A stretch of 64,000 bases of DNA from Alligator mississippiensis (lineage: Eukaryota > Chordata > Crocodylia > Alligatoridae), in the NCBI RefSeq assembly GCF_030867095.1, contig NC_081824.1:237796719-237860718 (forward strand). The letters are read 5' to 3'. The position numbers and the translations under genes are program-made. Numbering within the stretch: the stretch's first letter is position 1; every line of letters begins with the position of its first letter. This document shows, piece after piece, positions 34,701 to 46,700 of this stretch. The notes under the pieces were generated by a model that was given only the letters and a program-made list of their open reading frames with translations, did not search any database and was not told where the DNA came from.

Positions 34701-37700
34701 GAAGAAAAAGAATTATTAAAACTCACTCAACAGCTGCAGAAACTTGCTGCAGTCTTCAGTCATGAAAGTGTATCTAAGGATTACACTATGTAAGTAGTAC
34801 AATTAAGCAAATATACCACAAACTTTCATATTACATTTTTATAAACATGGTTAAAGAACAAGAAATGGGTGTTTTCACTGTGTACTGGACCTTCCTTACA
34901 TATTGTACTTGCTTAGGCAGCTGAAACTGACACTGTCTAATTAATGTGAGAGAAAGATAAAGTACCAAAAAATTCCATTTAAAATGTTCTGGAATCACAG
35001 TTTCCTTTCCTGTCATCTTATAACACACCCATTCAAGATGTTGATGCATAAGTGTTCCTTTAGAGCAGGGGTAGGCAATGTTTTTTGGCCGGAGTGCCAA
35101 AACCTCCCACAATGCCTACCTTGGAAGCAGCCAGAGTGCTGGCATGCCAAAAAAACAAAATGAGGTCAGGGGGTACATGGCAGGATGCCCTGCTTGTGCC
35201 CCTTGCCCCCCACCCAAACCCTTTGCCCCCTAGCCCTGCTGCCCTGTACCTGCCTGGGCTGCTCCCATGGAAGCCCTGCTGCAAGCAGCCTGGGCTCCAT
35301 GGCCGTCAGCAGCTTCCCAGAACCTGGGCCAGCTGCAAACATCTGCTGCCTCTTGCGGCCCCAGCTGCCTCCCAGCCCCAGACCTGGCCCTGGACTCCAG
35401 GGAGGCAGCACATACCAGCGATGCTCCCCTCTGTGCTGCCCTTGAGGCTTCTGCAAAGCAGCGTTGGAACCCGGCGCGGCGGTGGGCACAGAAAGTTGCC
35501 TGCTCCCATCTCCCTGCTGCCCTGCCACGCTTCCCCTGCGTGCATGGGAGCAGCATGGGCGGCAGCACAGGGTTGTGCGCCTCGCTGCTGCCCGCACCTG
35601 CAGGGGAAGTGGCAGGGCAGCGGGGATCTTGGAGCAGGCAGCTATCTGCGCCCCCTGCTGTGCCCTGCCGGGCCGGGTTGGAACCCTGCTTTGCAGAAGC
35701 GGCAAGGGCAGCACAGCGAGGAGCTTTGCCGGTATGTGCTGTCTCCCCGGAGTCTTGGGCCGGGGCCGGAGAGGCAGCAGAGGTTTGCAGCTGGCCCATG
35801 TTCTGGGAAGCTGCTGACAGCCATGGAGCCCAGGCTGCTTGCAGCAGGGCTTCCATTGGGAGCAGCCCGGGCTCTGTGGCTATCAGCAGCTACCCAGAAC
35901 CAGGGCTGGCTGCAGCTGGGAGGATACAAACAGTTGCTGCCGCCCCAGCCCCAGCTGTTTCCCGACCCCGAGCTCCGGAAAGGCAGCAGGTACTGGCAGC
36001 CCTGTTGTGGCTGGGGGCGGGGAGGCAGCACCTATTTGTAGCTTCCCAGCTGCAGCCGGCCCCGGCTCTGGGTAGCTGCTGATAACCACGAATCCCGAGC
36101 TACTCCCGGCAGGGCTTGCAGCATCCCAGCTGAGAGCAGCTTGGGCTCCCGGGCTCTGCACCGGCGCGTGCACCCGCGCCTCTGAGCCAGCAGTAGGGGA
36201 GGGGCCTGAGGCAGCGCAACCCTGGTCTCTCCCCCGCTCCTGGCACAGAGCTGATGACTGGGCTCCGGAGCCCGGCGCAGCTGTTTGTAGCCAGCCTGGG
36301 CTCTGGGCAGCCTCCCCGGAGTCTGCAGCAAGCAGCAGGCAGGCTGCAAACAGCTGTGCCGGGCTCCACAGCTCTGGCCTCAGCTTCATGCTGGTAGTGA
36401 CTGCACGCACACCTCGGGGCAAACAGCAGGGCAGCACAGCCTGCTGCGAGGTGTGCGCACAGTCACTACCAGCATGAAGCTGATGCCGGAGCTGTGGAGC
36501 CCGGCACAGCTGTTTGCGGCTCCGGCTCTCTAGCTGCTGCCAATCATGGAGCCTGGACTGCTTGCACCAGGGCTTGCGGCCTCCCAGACACCTTCTGGGA
36601 GCAGCCCAGACTCTGTCGCTGGCAGCAGCTACCCAGAGCCGGGGCTCGCCGTGGCGTGCCAAGCAAAGTGGCCTTGCGTGCCATTCTTGGCATGCGTGCC
36701 AGGGGTTGCTGACCCCTGCTTTAGAGAGATCCTTTCTTTTCTGTGACATTTTTTGAATTGCTGCTCCCTGCTGCTTCTTGCTTTTGCTAGATGGTGAAAC
36801 AGTGAAGGTGCTGCAACCATAAACACAGAGGCAGCAGCACAGCAGCAAAAGGTGCTGAAGAAAGTTTCTAAGGTCCCTGGAGGCTGGAGCCCTTTGGGGA
36901 TTCAGGTGGGAATTTAGATCCGAGAGCTGTAAGGTATTAAAACAAAACACACAAAAGGTTAGACCTATCTGAAACATGAGGAGGGGCATAGGCATATTAT
37001 AAGCTGGTAGGTGCTTTGCAGGTGAATGGGCAACAATAGTGGCTGAAGAAGCACAGTTCTAGTAAGGGAGGTGCTTTGTTGACTGCAGCTAACTGAAAGG
37101 TTAATATGACTGAAGGTTAATGTCCAAAGTAGAATGTTACCGTCTGGAGCTGGGAAAAAGTATACAGGCTGCAATCCACAAAATGAAGGGTTCAAATGTG
37201 TTCATAGTTTGGGAATTTCTTCCTAGCCTACTTGGAGTGTTGAGACTGTGAGAGAAATTGTCTGATCAGGCTCCCAATCTGGAAAGGGATCACCTGCAGA
37301 CTCTCTTAACCCGAACAGGGCTCGTTTCCCATCTGCGACTCGAATAAGCAGGAGACGAGGGTGTGGTCTTTTCAGTTTATTCGGCCTAAGGTCCCCTGTC
37401 CCCGTAAGGGCAGAGAGACCCCGACTGCAACTCAACACATGTATTTATAAACTTTAGTTACATAAGCTCCTTCATAACGCATGCGCAAAAACTCAGCGGA
37501 AATTACCAAGATGGCTTGTCTTTGCTCACCCCACATGGTTGGGCCCAATCACCTTACTTGCCCGCCTATATTGACAGATCATGGCAATCTCACTGCAAGG
37601 TTGCATCAGCCAGCATTGACCAAAGGTCATACAAAGGTCACATTAACTTTCCAGCAATTTCCAACAATATTTTCTAACAAGACTTAGGAATGAGAATCCT

Positions 37701-40700
37701 GCTTTGACTTAACTTCCCTTCAGAAAAGCAAAATTACAAAGAAGATTGTTCCCATTGCTGTGTGCTGTAAAAAATTCTGGAGAGAAGCCATTAAAATAAG
37801 CAGTTGTAATAAATATGATGTATCGCTCTTTTTTAGCGATAGAGAATGTCAAAGCGGTCATCACATAGAACAGGAAAATGAGGAAGAGGATGAGGATGAT
37901 GAAGTAGAAAGTAGTGAGGAGGAAGATGAGGTGGAAGATGATGAATTGGAAAATCAGCCAACTATTAAAGAATGTATCACTGTTGGTGATTTTGATGCTC
38001 AACAGGAAGGAGATCTCTCATTTAAGGTAAGCATATGTTCGTAAGTATTACAAAACATGTTCCAGGCTGTTTCTCACACTTGCAGCTCTGCACTAAGATG
38101 GTGACTAATCACCTCTCAAGCCACAAGGCTTCACCATGTTCCCTGCAGGAGTCAGAAAACAATTATTTTTTCAGTAATTGGAGGTTGTTGCTTTTCTCTT
38201 TGAGTTAGGGGTGGAACATCTGGGCATCTCGTATTTAATCCGTTCTCTGCCGTGGTAGGGCCATGGCATCTAGGATGCATCCACATGCATGCTTTAATAG
38301 GCATTAGCTTATTTTAATGCGCGTTAAAGCATCACAAAACACCATGCTCTTTAGCTAATGTGCATTAAAATAGGCTAATGCTCCATTTTCTAGTACCGTA
38401 AAATGGAGGTACTAGGTTTAATGCGCATTACCTAAAGGGCATTAATAAACATGTAGATGCACCCACAGCCTGTGGAAAACAACAGTTTAGTGTCTTGAAA
38501 ACGAAAATACTTGAGTTAAATTAAGTCATTGGGCTCAAATACAGGTGTCTGGATGAAGTGTGGTGCTCTGTGTGTTATACAGGAGGTCAGATTAATTGGT
38601 GTAATGTCCCCCTTAGGGTTAATACATTTTTCAAAAAACGCCTTTATAGTGTTTAGTTTTCAGAATGGTCATAAAGCACAGTTTGGCTGGATGCCCCAGA
38701 CCTTTGTTTAAAGAGATCCAGGAAATCACTGCCTTCTCCTAAGGGGAGAGCAAGTCCTATCTTCTCAGTTTGTGCTCTTCATATGAAATATAACCTCAGA
38801 AAAATTTCTCCTCTTGAGCTGCTTTGATGTTGGGCCACCTCTAATCACTTCCTTGCACCTATAATTTTTTTACATCAGATTCAAGTTTTATGTCTTTATC
38901 TTTGCATAAATATTGGCTCTTTCCACACCTCTTAATTGTTTGTCCTTGGTGCTGTTTTTATTTCCTTTAACAGCTCTTGCCATTGTGCCTTTCATGTTGC
39001 CATTATGCCCAGGGTCACTCATTCTCGTCTTGTGATGATTCTTTCATCTTGCTTTAATTGTCAGTAGTCCCCACATTCTTTCTATAGGTCTCTTTAATAA
39101 AGTTCTCTATAACCTCCCTTACCTGGATTGCTGCACTTTGTTTAATCTTCCTTTGGAAGCTACTTGTGTGCTCCAGTGTTCTAAAAATGATTAATATCTC
39201 ATTGCAAATGTTGTGATGGAGCTCTTTCAGGCCAATTTTTGGAGCAAGACGTTCAAGAAAATAACATAAAGATTTACACTTAACACTGAAATGCATATGC
39301 AGTCCTAAGGATAGTTTAACAAGTTAAGGAATTGCATGGGATGAGTTAGAATGGTGTGGTTGCAAACTATCAGAGTTATCTGAGGCTTGGTCTCTTGTTT
39401 CTTGCCAGAAAGTGTAGCACTGTGCTTGGTTCCTGGGTGGGTGGGGGGCCATCTAGCAACACTTCCCTTTGATTCCAAGTACAGATTTTATGAACAGGCT
39501 TTGAGAATGTTCTTTATAGTTGGACTCTGATCAGCTTCTTGGCAGGTATCCTGGCATAGCTGATGTAGGGTTAATTATGTGTGTTAAAAGTATACATATG
39601 TATATTTTTATTCATATACCCCTACATATACATATATCTCCACCCCTACCATGAGAAGAATTTGGCCAATAGCTGTTTCAGGAGTAATTGTTAAATATTT
39701 ATGTATTAATGTATTTGTGTCTTTTCTCTTTCTTTTCCACCCCCCTCCAATCTTCATTGCTGAAGAAAGGTGAAGTTTTGCTCATCCTTGACAAAAAGCC
39801 TGATGGTTGGTGGATGGCAGAAAATTCCAAAGGAGAGAGAGGCCTTGTTCCTAAAACCTATCTCGCTGTTAGTATGCTGCTACCTTCTTTCATTTATTTA
39901 CACATCCGTTATGTAATGGGTGTGTATATGTTTGTACCTATCTGCAGATAGTCACTAAAACATTTCTCTCTTGTTATACAGAGATGAGCTGTACTGATGT
40001 TACATTCTTTTGTAAATAAAAGCGGCATCTTGAATACTTGAAATATGTTCCTGGACATAAAGGGGCATCTGTGAATGCTTGGTAGTGCTAATGCATGTTT
40101 CATATTATGAACCTAAGGAACACTTTCAAAGGCTACTTTTAAACTTGTATTCTAAAATTTTGGTCCCTCTGAAGTCTGACCTAGATTCATTTATGGCATA
40201 CATATACATATGCTGGCCAGATTAATGATGTGCAATCATGATGCAGAAGTATGAGTGTATAGTTCAGATGACTGAGACCAGTCTTGAAGTCTGACCTCTG
40301 AGTTCATATCTTGCAGGCCAACTCACTGTAGTGCTCAGGATCATGTCTGAGAAACAAGCACTGCCCACTCACTTACTCTACACCAGGTGTTTTCAACCTT
40401 TTTTAAGGAGCGTACCCCTTTTGGGTACACTTCTGGTAGAGTTGGGGGCAGGGATGGTGGCCAGATGTGGAGCAGCGGGGGCTTGCCTGCGGCAGTTCAG
40501 GGTGGTGAATGGTGGCAGCGGCCACTACATGCGAGCTCCCCACCACTGCGTCTGGCCAGGTGGGCGGTGCCTGCGTGGCCCGCAGAGGGGAGCCGCTGCC
40601 ATCCCTCTCTCCATCCCCCCCCAGCCCTGCTCCTGGGAGGCAGTGGCACGGGGTGGTGGGTGACGGCGCTCTGTCTCCACTCGCCCGCCCGCATTCACCC

Positions 40701-43700
40701 CCTAGCCCCTTTTCAAGTATCAACATGTGCTCCTGGTTGACAACCCCTGCTCTACACACATCCAGCAATATTATAAGGCACCATTACAGCTTAGGGAGTC
40801 CCAAGTATATGTCTCTTTGCTGCTCTCAGGACCTCTGAGTTTTCTATCCAATTGCTGGACTTGGGCAGTTGTAGACCAGGAGCTGGTGAGTAGGCAGGAC
40901 TTGTTTTTCACACATCAATGGCAGGAGGCAGCATAGACATGGTCTGACTTTTGTACCCTCTTGCATTACACTGGTGGTCTGTCCTGTAAAAGAACCCTGC
41001 AGTGCATGGCAAAGAGCTAAGGTTCCTTTTTACCTCAGCAACAGGTGAATTTTCCCCTCCAAAGATGTCTATTTTGGATATAATCTCTTTTGCTCACATG
41101 GTAAGTGGGAGAATTTTGCTGTAAGAATTTTTAAATTCCTATATGTAGCAGCTGAGATATTTTAGTATCAGGGTGTCCCATAGATGTCAGTGTTTCTACT
41201 CACTAAGCAGAAAATATCCACTCCTAGGTATTAGCAAACACTGTGATGAGAGTACAGACTGGTCTTAAAAAATGAACTAGAAAGTATATGAAATGCTTGA
41301 CAATCCACATGTTCATTACAGGTCTACAAGAAAGAGGGACTAGAGCAAGAGCCAAGTGAAGAGGAAACTGACGATGACATCGAGGTAGTAGATGAAACAG
41401 CAGATGGAACCAAAATTAAAGAAAGGTAACATGGGACAGCTCTGGAGGAGATGAAGCAAAACAATCTCCCTCTCCCTAAATTAGGTGATAAATTATTTAA
41501 AATTCGAATGCCCTTGGTTGATCTGAGCCAATTGCTTTTTTTCATACAGGAACCAGATAAGTTTGTTATCTGGTTTGTTCCAGATGGACTTGTCAAAAGC
41601 ATATTGTGCTAATACAGGGTTGGGCAATTATTCTGGGCGGATTACCTAGGGCTGCTTACTCAGTTTGGGCAGGCTGTCGAGGGCCACATGGGTAGCCCTG
41701 CCCTGTGACAGGTGCCCCACCCCTTGACAGGTGCCCTGCCCCCTGGTCACCACCTTGGGACCAACGTCCCAATGTCTTGGGACCAATGTCCCAGGGCCAG
41801 CACCGGTGGGGCCCAGAGTGGGGTACAGGCTGGGCTGCACCAGCAAGGAGAGGGGGGAGCTGGCCTGGCTCCATAGAGTCCCTGCCAGCCAGGACCCCGT
41901 GCTCCTGCCACCCTGCTCTGGGCCCCACTGGCACTGGCCCCGGGACACTGGTGCGGGCCCTGTGCTCCCGCTGGCTCCCCACCTGCTCACACCCAGTGCC
42001 CCCCAGCCCTGCAGTACAGGTGGGGGGCAGTGCTCAGCCTTGACCCCCTGCTCGCCATCAGGGAAGAAGCTGGTGCTGAGCATGGGGAAAAGTGGTCCCT
42101 TGCCTGCCCCATGGACGGTGCTTCGTGCTGCAGCCTCTCACAGCCCACGCGGAACTGTCCGGAGCAGTCACAGGCAGCCTCGTGCAGGCTGCAGGTGGCT
42201 GCAGCACGGGGCGCTGGCCATGGGGTGGGCGAGGGGCCACTTTTCCCCATGCTCAGCGCCAGCTTGTAACCCGCCCCACTGCCAGCCTGGCAGTGGGGCA
42301 GGTTACAAGGTGGTGCTGAGTGCGGGGGGTGGGGGAGAGACAGCAGCCCCTCCCTGCTCCATGCCTGGCACCCCGCGCTGCAGCCGCTTACAGCCTGCCT
42401 GGGGCTGCCTGTGCCCGCTCCAGACAGCCCTGGGCAGGCTGCAAGTGCCTGCAGCATGGGGCGCCAGGCATGGGGTGGGCGAGGGGTTGCTTTTCTCCAT
42501 GCAGGGAAGGAGCCTGGGAAATAACTGAGCGTGGGGGGGAAGCAACCCTGCCCCACACCTGATGTCCCACGCTGCAGGCACTCGCAGCCCGTGTGGGGCT
42601 GTCCAGAGCAGGCACAGGCAGCCCCATGTAGGCTGCGAGCAGCTGCAGCGTGGGGCACCGGGCATGGGGGGGGAGGGGCCACTTCCCCGCTCTTTCCCTG
42701 CTTGGGGTCCCCCCCTCCACTTACCTGGGCTTCCCCTGGGTCCTACTGCATTCATAGCAGGAACCAAGGGCAGAGAAATATTAATTTTCTACTTTTTTTT
42801 AGGGGCCCTGCGGGCCGGATAGAATGGCCCCGCGGGCTGGATTCGGCTTGCAGGCTGTATTTTGCCCACCCCTGTGCTAATATGATCCTGATTCTCTGTT
42901 CCAACAGAATGATGGGTCCTGTTAGTGGGGGAAGCGGTGAATGCAATGGATGTCATATTGAACTTTGTTACATATTTTGACACCGTCTTCCACTGCATTT
43001 TTATAAGTAAACCAAGGAAATTAAAATGGGGTGGGTGCATAATTGGTTGAATAGTTAGCCCAAAGAGGTCATCAACAGTTCAATGTCAAACTGGGAGGAG
43101 GGATCAAGTGAGGATTGTCATGGGTCTGATGCTGTTCATTATCTTCACTAATTACTCGGAGGTTAGAGTTGAGACTAATCTTATTAAATTGGTAGATGAC
43201 ACCAAGCTGGGAGGGGTAGTAGACATCTAGGGTAGGCTTAAGATTCAAAATAACCTTGATAAATTGTAAAACAAATAAAATATAATTCAAGAAGGGAAAG
43301 TATGACCTACTGCCCTTGGAAAGAAACAAGCAAATGTAAAATGGGAAATGAGTAGCAAGGTTGCAGCATTAGAAAAGCTGCTGGGGGTCATGATGGATCA
43401 TAGGCTGAATATAAGTTCACATAATATCATTGCAAAAAAATAAGACAAATAAATCCAAGTATGCTAGTAAAGGGAGTGTCATATGCAAATCACATAAAGT
43501 GATTATTATTCACTTTATTTAGGAGAGATGCAGTCTCATTGGGTGTGCTGTAACCAGTTTTGGGTACTGCACATCTAGAACCTAGACAAGTTGAAAAGCA
43601 GACAGCAACAAAAATGATTAGCAATCTAGAAAATATGACACAGAAAAATTGGAACAAGTAGGATTATTTAATCTAGAGGTTGGAACACTGAAGGGGGATT

Positions 43701-46700
43701 TTCTAAATGTTCAAGTACTAAAAGGATAGCAAACATTTTGTTTTATTGCCAGTAGACATAGGTAACAAGAATTAAAAAGTTTAAATTGCAATAAGGGAGA
43801 ATTAAATTGGATAATAGGGAGAACTGTCTTAGGGTCGTTAAACACTTGAGCAAATTATTGAGAGAGGTTGTGCAATCTCTGTCCTTGGACATTTTAAAGC
43901 ACAATTTAGAGAGTCACTTGTCTGAAATGGTTTATGCCGAGATGATCATACCCTGGAGTTGGACTGGGTGACCTGAGATCCCCTCCAACCTTATTTTTCT
44001 GATTCTTTGTTAATGAACATACCTACTCAGATAAATTATTGTTTTACCTATAACAACTAGTTTGACTGTTAATTCTGTATCATTGATATTATTTTACTTT
44101 CTGATATCCTCTGATTTTTCCATCCTACCTCCAGAACTGATTCTCACTGGAGTGCTCTTAGGAAAGCTATCAGAGAGGTAGGTATATTTTTTGTGATATT
44201 GCTTTAATGAATCATTATGTTCACTAATTACTATTTGGATTTGATATTACGGTACAGTATAGTACTTTTTGTTAGCAAGGAAGGGACTCAGAAGTTCATT
44301 GTTTCTAGTGAAGCAAAGTGAGCGAGTACTTTGGGGATTAGCACTAGGACACATTGCTAAATAAATGCGTAATAAATTAGTGTATCTAGTTTTTTTCCAT
44401 TAGTGCTACTCAGTCAACTCTTGTTCTAAGACTGTGGTTAATTTGATATTGTACTTTGCTATGCTGATTTTCTCTAACATGAACTCTGCTCTGATAGTGA
44501 AGTGTGAGCTTGTGTGAGGTGAGTCTAAGGATGTGTCTGGTAAGGGGCCAAAATAGCCCTTAAGATAAATTTGGGGAGGGGAGAAGTAAGTGAAGCTCAA
44601 GATCTGTGTTCACCTTTGTGACTGATTCCTCAGACAGTTGAAAATTAGGATAATTGGTGGTTAATGGAAATAGCAGCCAAAAATTCTGTTTTGAATAGAA
44701 TGATGCCATTGATGTATTGGCAACCATGGGGGCTGTTCCTTCAGGGTTCCGGCCATCAACACTATCCCAGTTGTTTGAAGAAGGTAAGATTTTCTTACAG
44801 CAATTGCATTAGAAGAGGCCTGAAAATTAGTGATGAGTATATGATCTGTTTAGAACAGTTTAGGTTTCCTATTGTTGAATTGTTTTTGGAACAGTAGAGT
44901 GTACTACATTTTCTTGGTTAATCTCTTCATTCAACTGGATGAATGCTGCCCCTATGAAGTCAGTGGCAAAACTTGCATTGACTTCAATAATTTCACCCCT
45001 AAAAGGGGAGAAATCTCATAGACAGTTCCTGCAGATCGTAGGTATCGAACATACAGTGCACCGGCTGGATCCAACCCATGGAGCTGTCCTCTGTGGCCTG
45101 CCAGGCTACCACTGAGCCACCAGAAGCTGGGGGCATAGCTAGGGGGAGCAGCCTGCCACAGATTCCAGGCCCCTTGGGCCCCAGTGGATGTGGCAGTTGG
45201 CAGGAGGAGGGTGCATGAGGGCTCTCCAGCCACTGAGCCTGTTGCTACTGCCATGGCCCCACCTGCTGCCTTGTGCTGGAGCTGCTGCTATGTGCATCAT
45301 GCCCTATGCCAGAGCTAGAGCTGTTGCCACAGCAGCACAGGGCACATGGCAGCTCCAGCTCCAGCATGGGACACAGAACCAGAGCTGCACCAGACATTTC
45401 TTGCCAGAGCTATCACTGCATAGGCTGGAGCTCTTTATTCCCAAGACTAGATCTAGCCTGCAAAGAGCCTTGTGGTCTGGATCCAGCCCAGAGCACAAAA
45501 TGAGTTTGACATACCTTAAAACTACATCCAGTCAATAACTTTGCACTGATGTAATGATATGCCAGTGACATGGTGTGTAGTATTTATGCTTTCTAAACAA
45601 ACACTGGAGGCCATGTGCTCTTTTTCTTCTTTCTTTTCATCCTTAATTTCTCTTTAACATTCCAAAAAATAAATGGATGTCCAAATATTTTCCAAAGAGA
45701 ACCAGCTGCAAAGGGAGCTTCCAGCATGTTGATAGCAATATTTTCTTAGTTTCCTTTTAAATTTATTTTGTACTAAGTAATAAATGTTCTCCACCCGTAG
45801 CACCTGTATTGACTAGCTGGTTGTTTCCACATAACGAAAAAAATCTAATAATAAATCTATTCATGGATGGAGAGTGGAGAAAGAAGTGTAAATAATAAGT
45901 CACTGCCTTCTTTTAGGGAATCAGTTTCGAGCCAGTTACTTCCTACAGCCTGAACTTACTACTTCCCAACTGGCTTTCAAAGACTTAGTGTGGAACCCTG
46001 AAAAAGGCTCAGTAAGTAACTAATACTAATTGATACTATTAGTACTATAGTGTCCCTTTTCAGGATATAGTTTTTGGATTAGAGCACAGGTGTCAAACCG
46101 TGCAGGCAGTAGCAATGGTGGCAGCAGCTCCAGCTGGTACTCAAATCCAAGATGAGCATTTTTTCCCCCCCATTTCCCTATTAAATATGGTACTTTTCCC
46201 AAATCTTTGCTTACTCCTGACCAATGGGAGAGTCTTCAGCTTCCTGCATTAAATTAGCTTGCTTCTTCCTCGTTATAGATATGAAGTATGATGACATGTT
46301 ATGCTTGTTATATAACTGTTATACATGAACTGCACCAACCCTTCCAGCCTATGCTTCACACATTCTCATTCCTGCCTTATGTGAGGATATGCAGTAGGCC
46401 ATAGGCCCCTAGTTACATATTCAAGATGGAAAATCCATGGAAAGTCATTAAGTTTTGTCCCAAATTTTGTGTGGCTCCCTGTAGAATTCTGGAAAGGTGA
46501 GTGGGGTGGAATGGGTGCATCCAACCCAGTACAGAGTAGTGGATAAGACTTTGGGTGTTAGTAGTTATTAAAAACATGTATACATTGTATGAATAAACAG
46601 CCTATCTACTACAATAACTGTCACTTGATAGCATGTTTTGTTGGGCCTGTTTAGATCATTTTTTTTATAACCATATTCCTAGCTAAATTGATGGAGGTAA

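Noticed and set aside
35085-36995. Open frames of 318, 271, 208 and 370 codons on both strands
   Set aside because: They overlap each other in a GC-rich repetitive hAT interior, read similar low-complexity Pro/Ala/Ser/Gly strings in several frames, and have no domain or splice support.
42060-42690. Tandem units that might suggest a CRISPR-like array
   Set aside because: Units are long, GC-rich and diverged without regular spacers, in a eukaryotic transposon.
41646-42767. ORFs of 265, 231 and 154 codons
   Set aside because: They are products of the GC-rich tandem core of the hAT element at 41615-42874.
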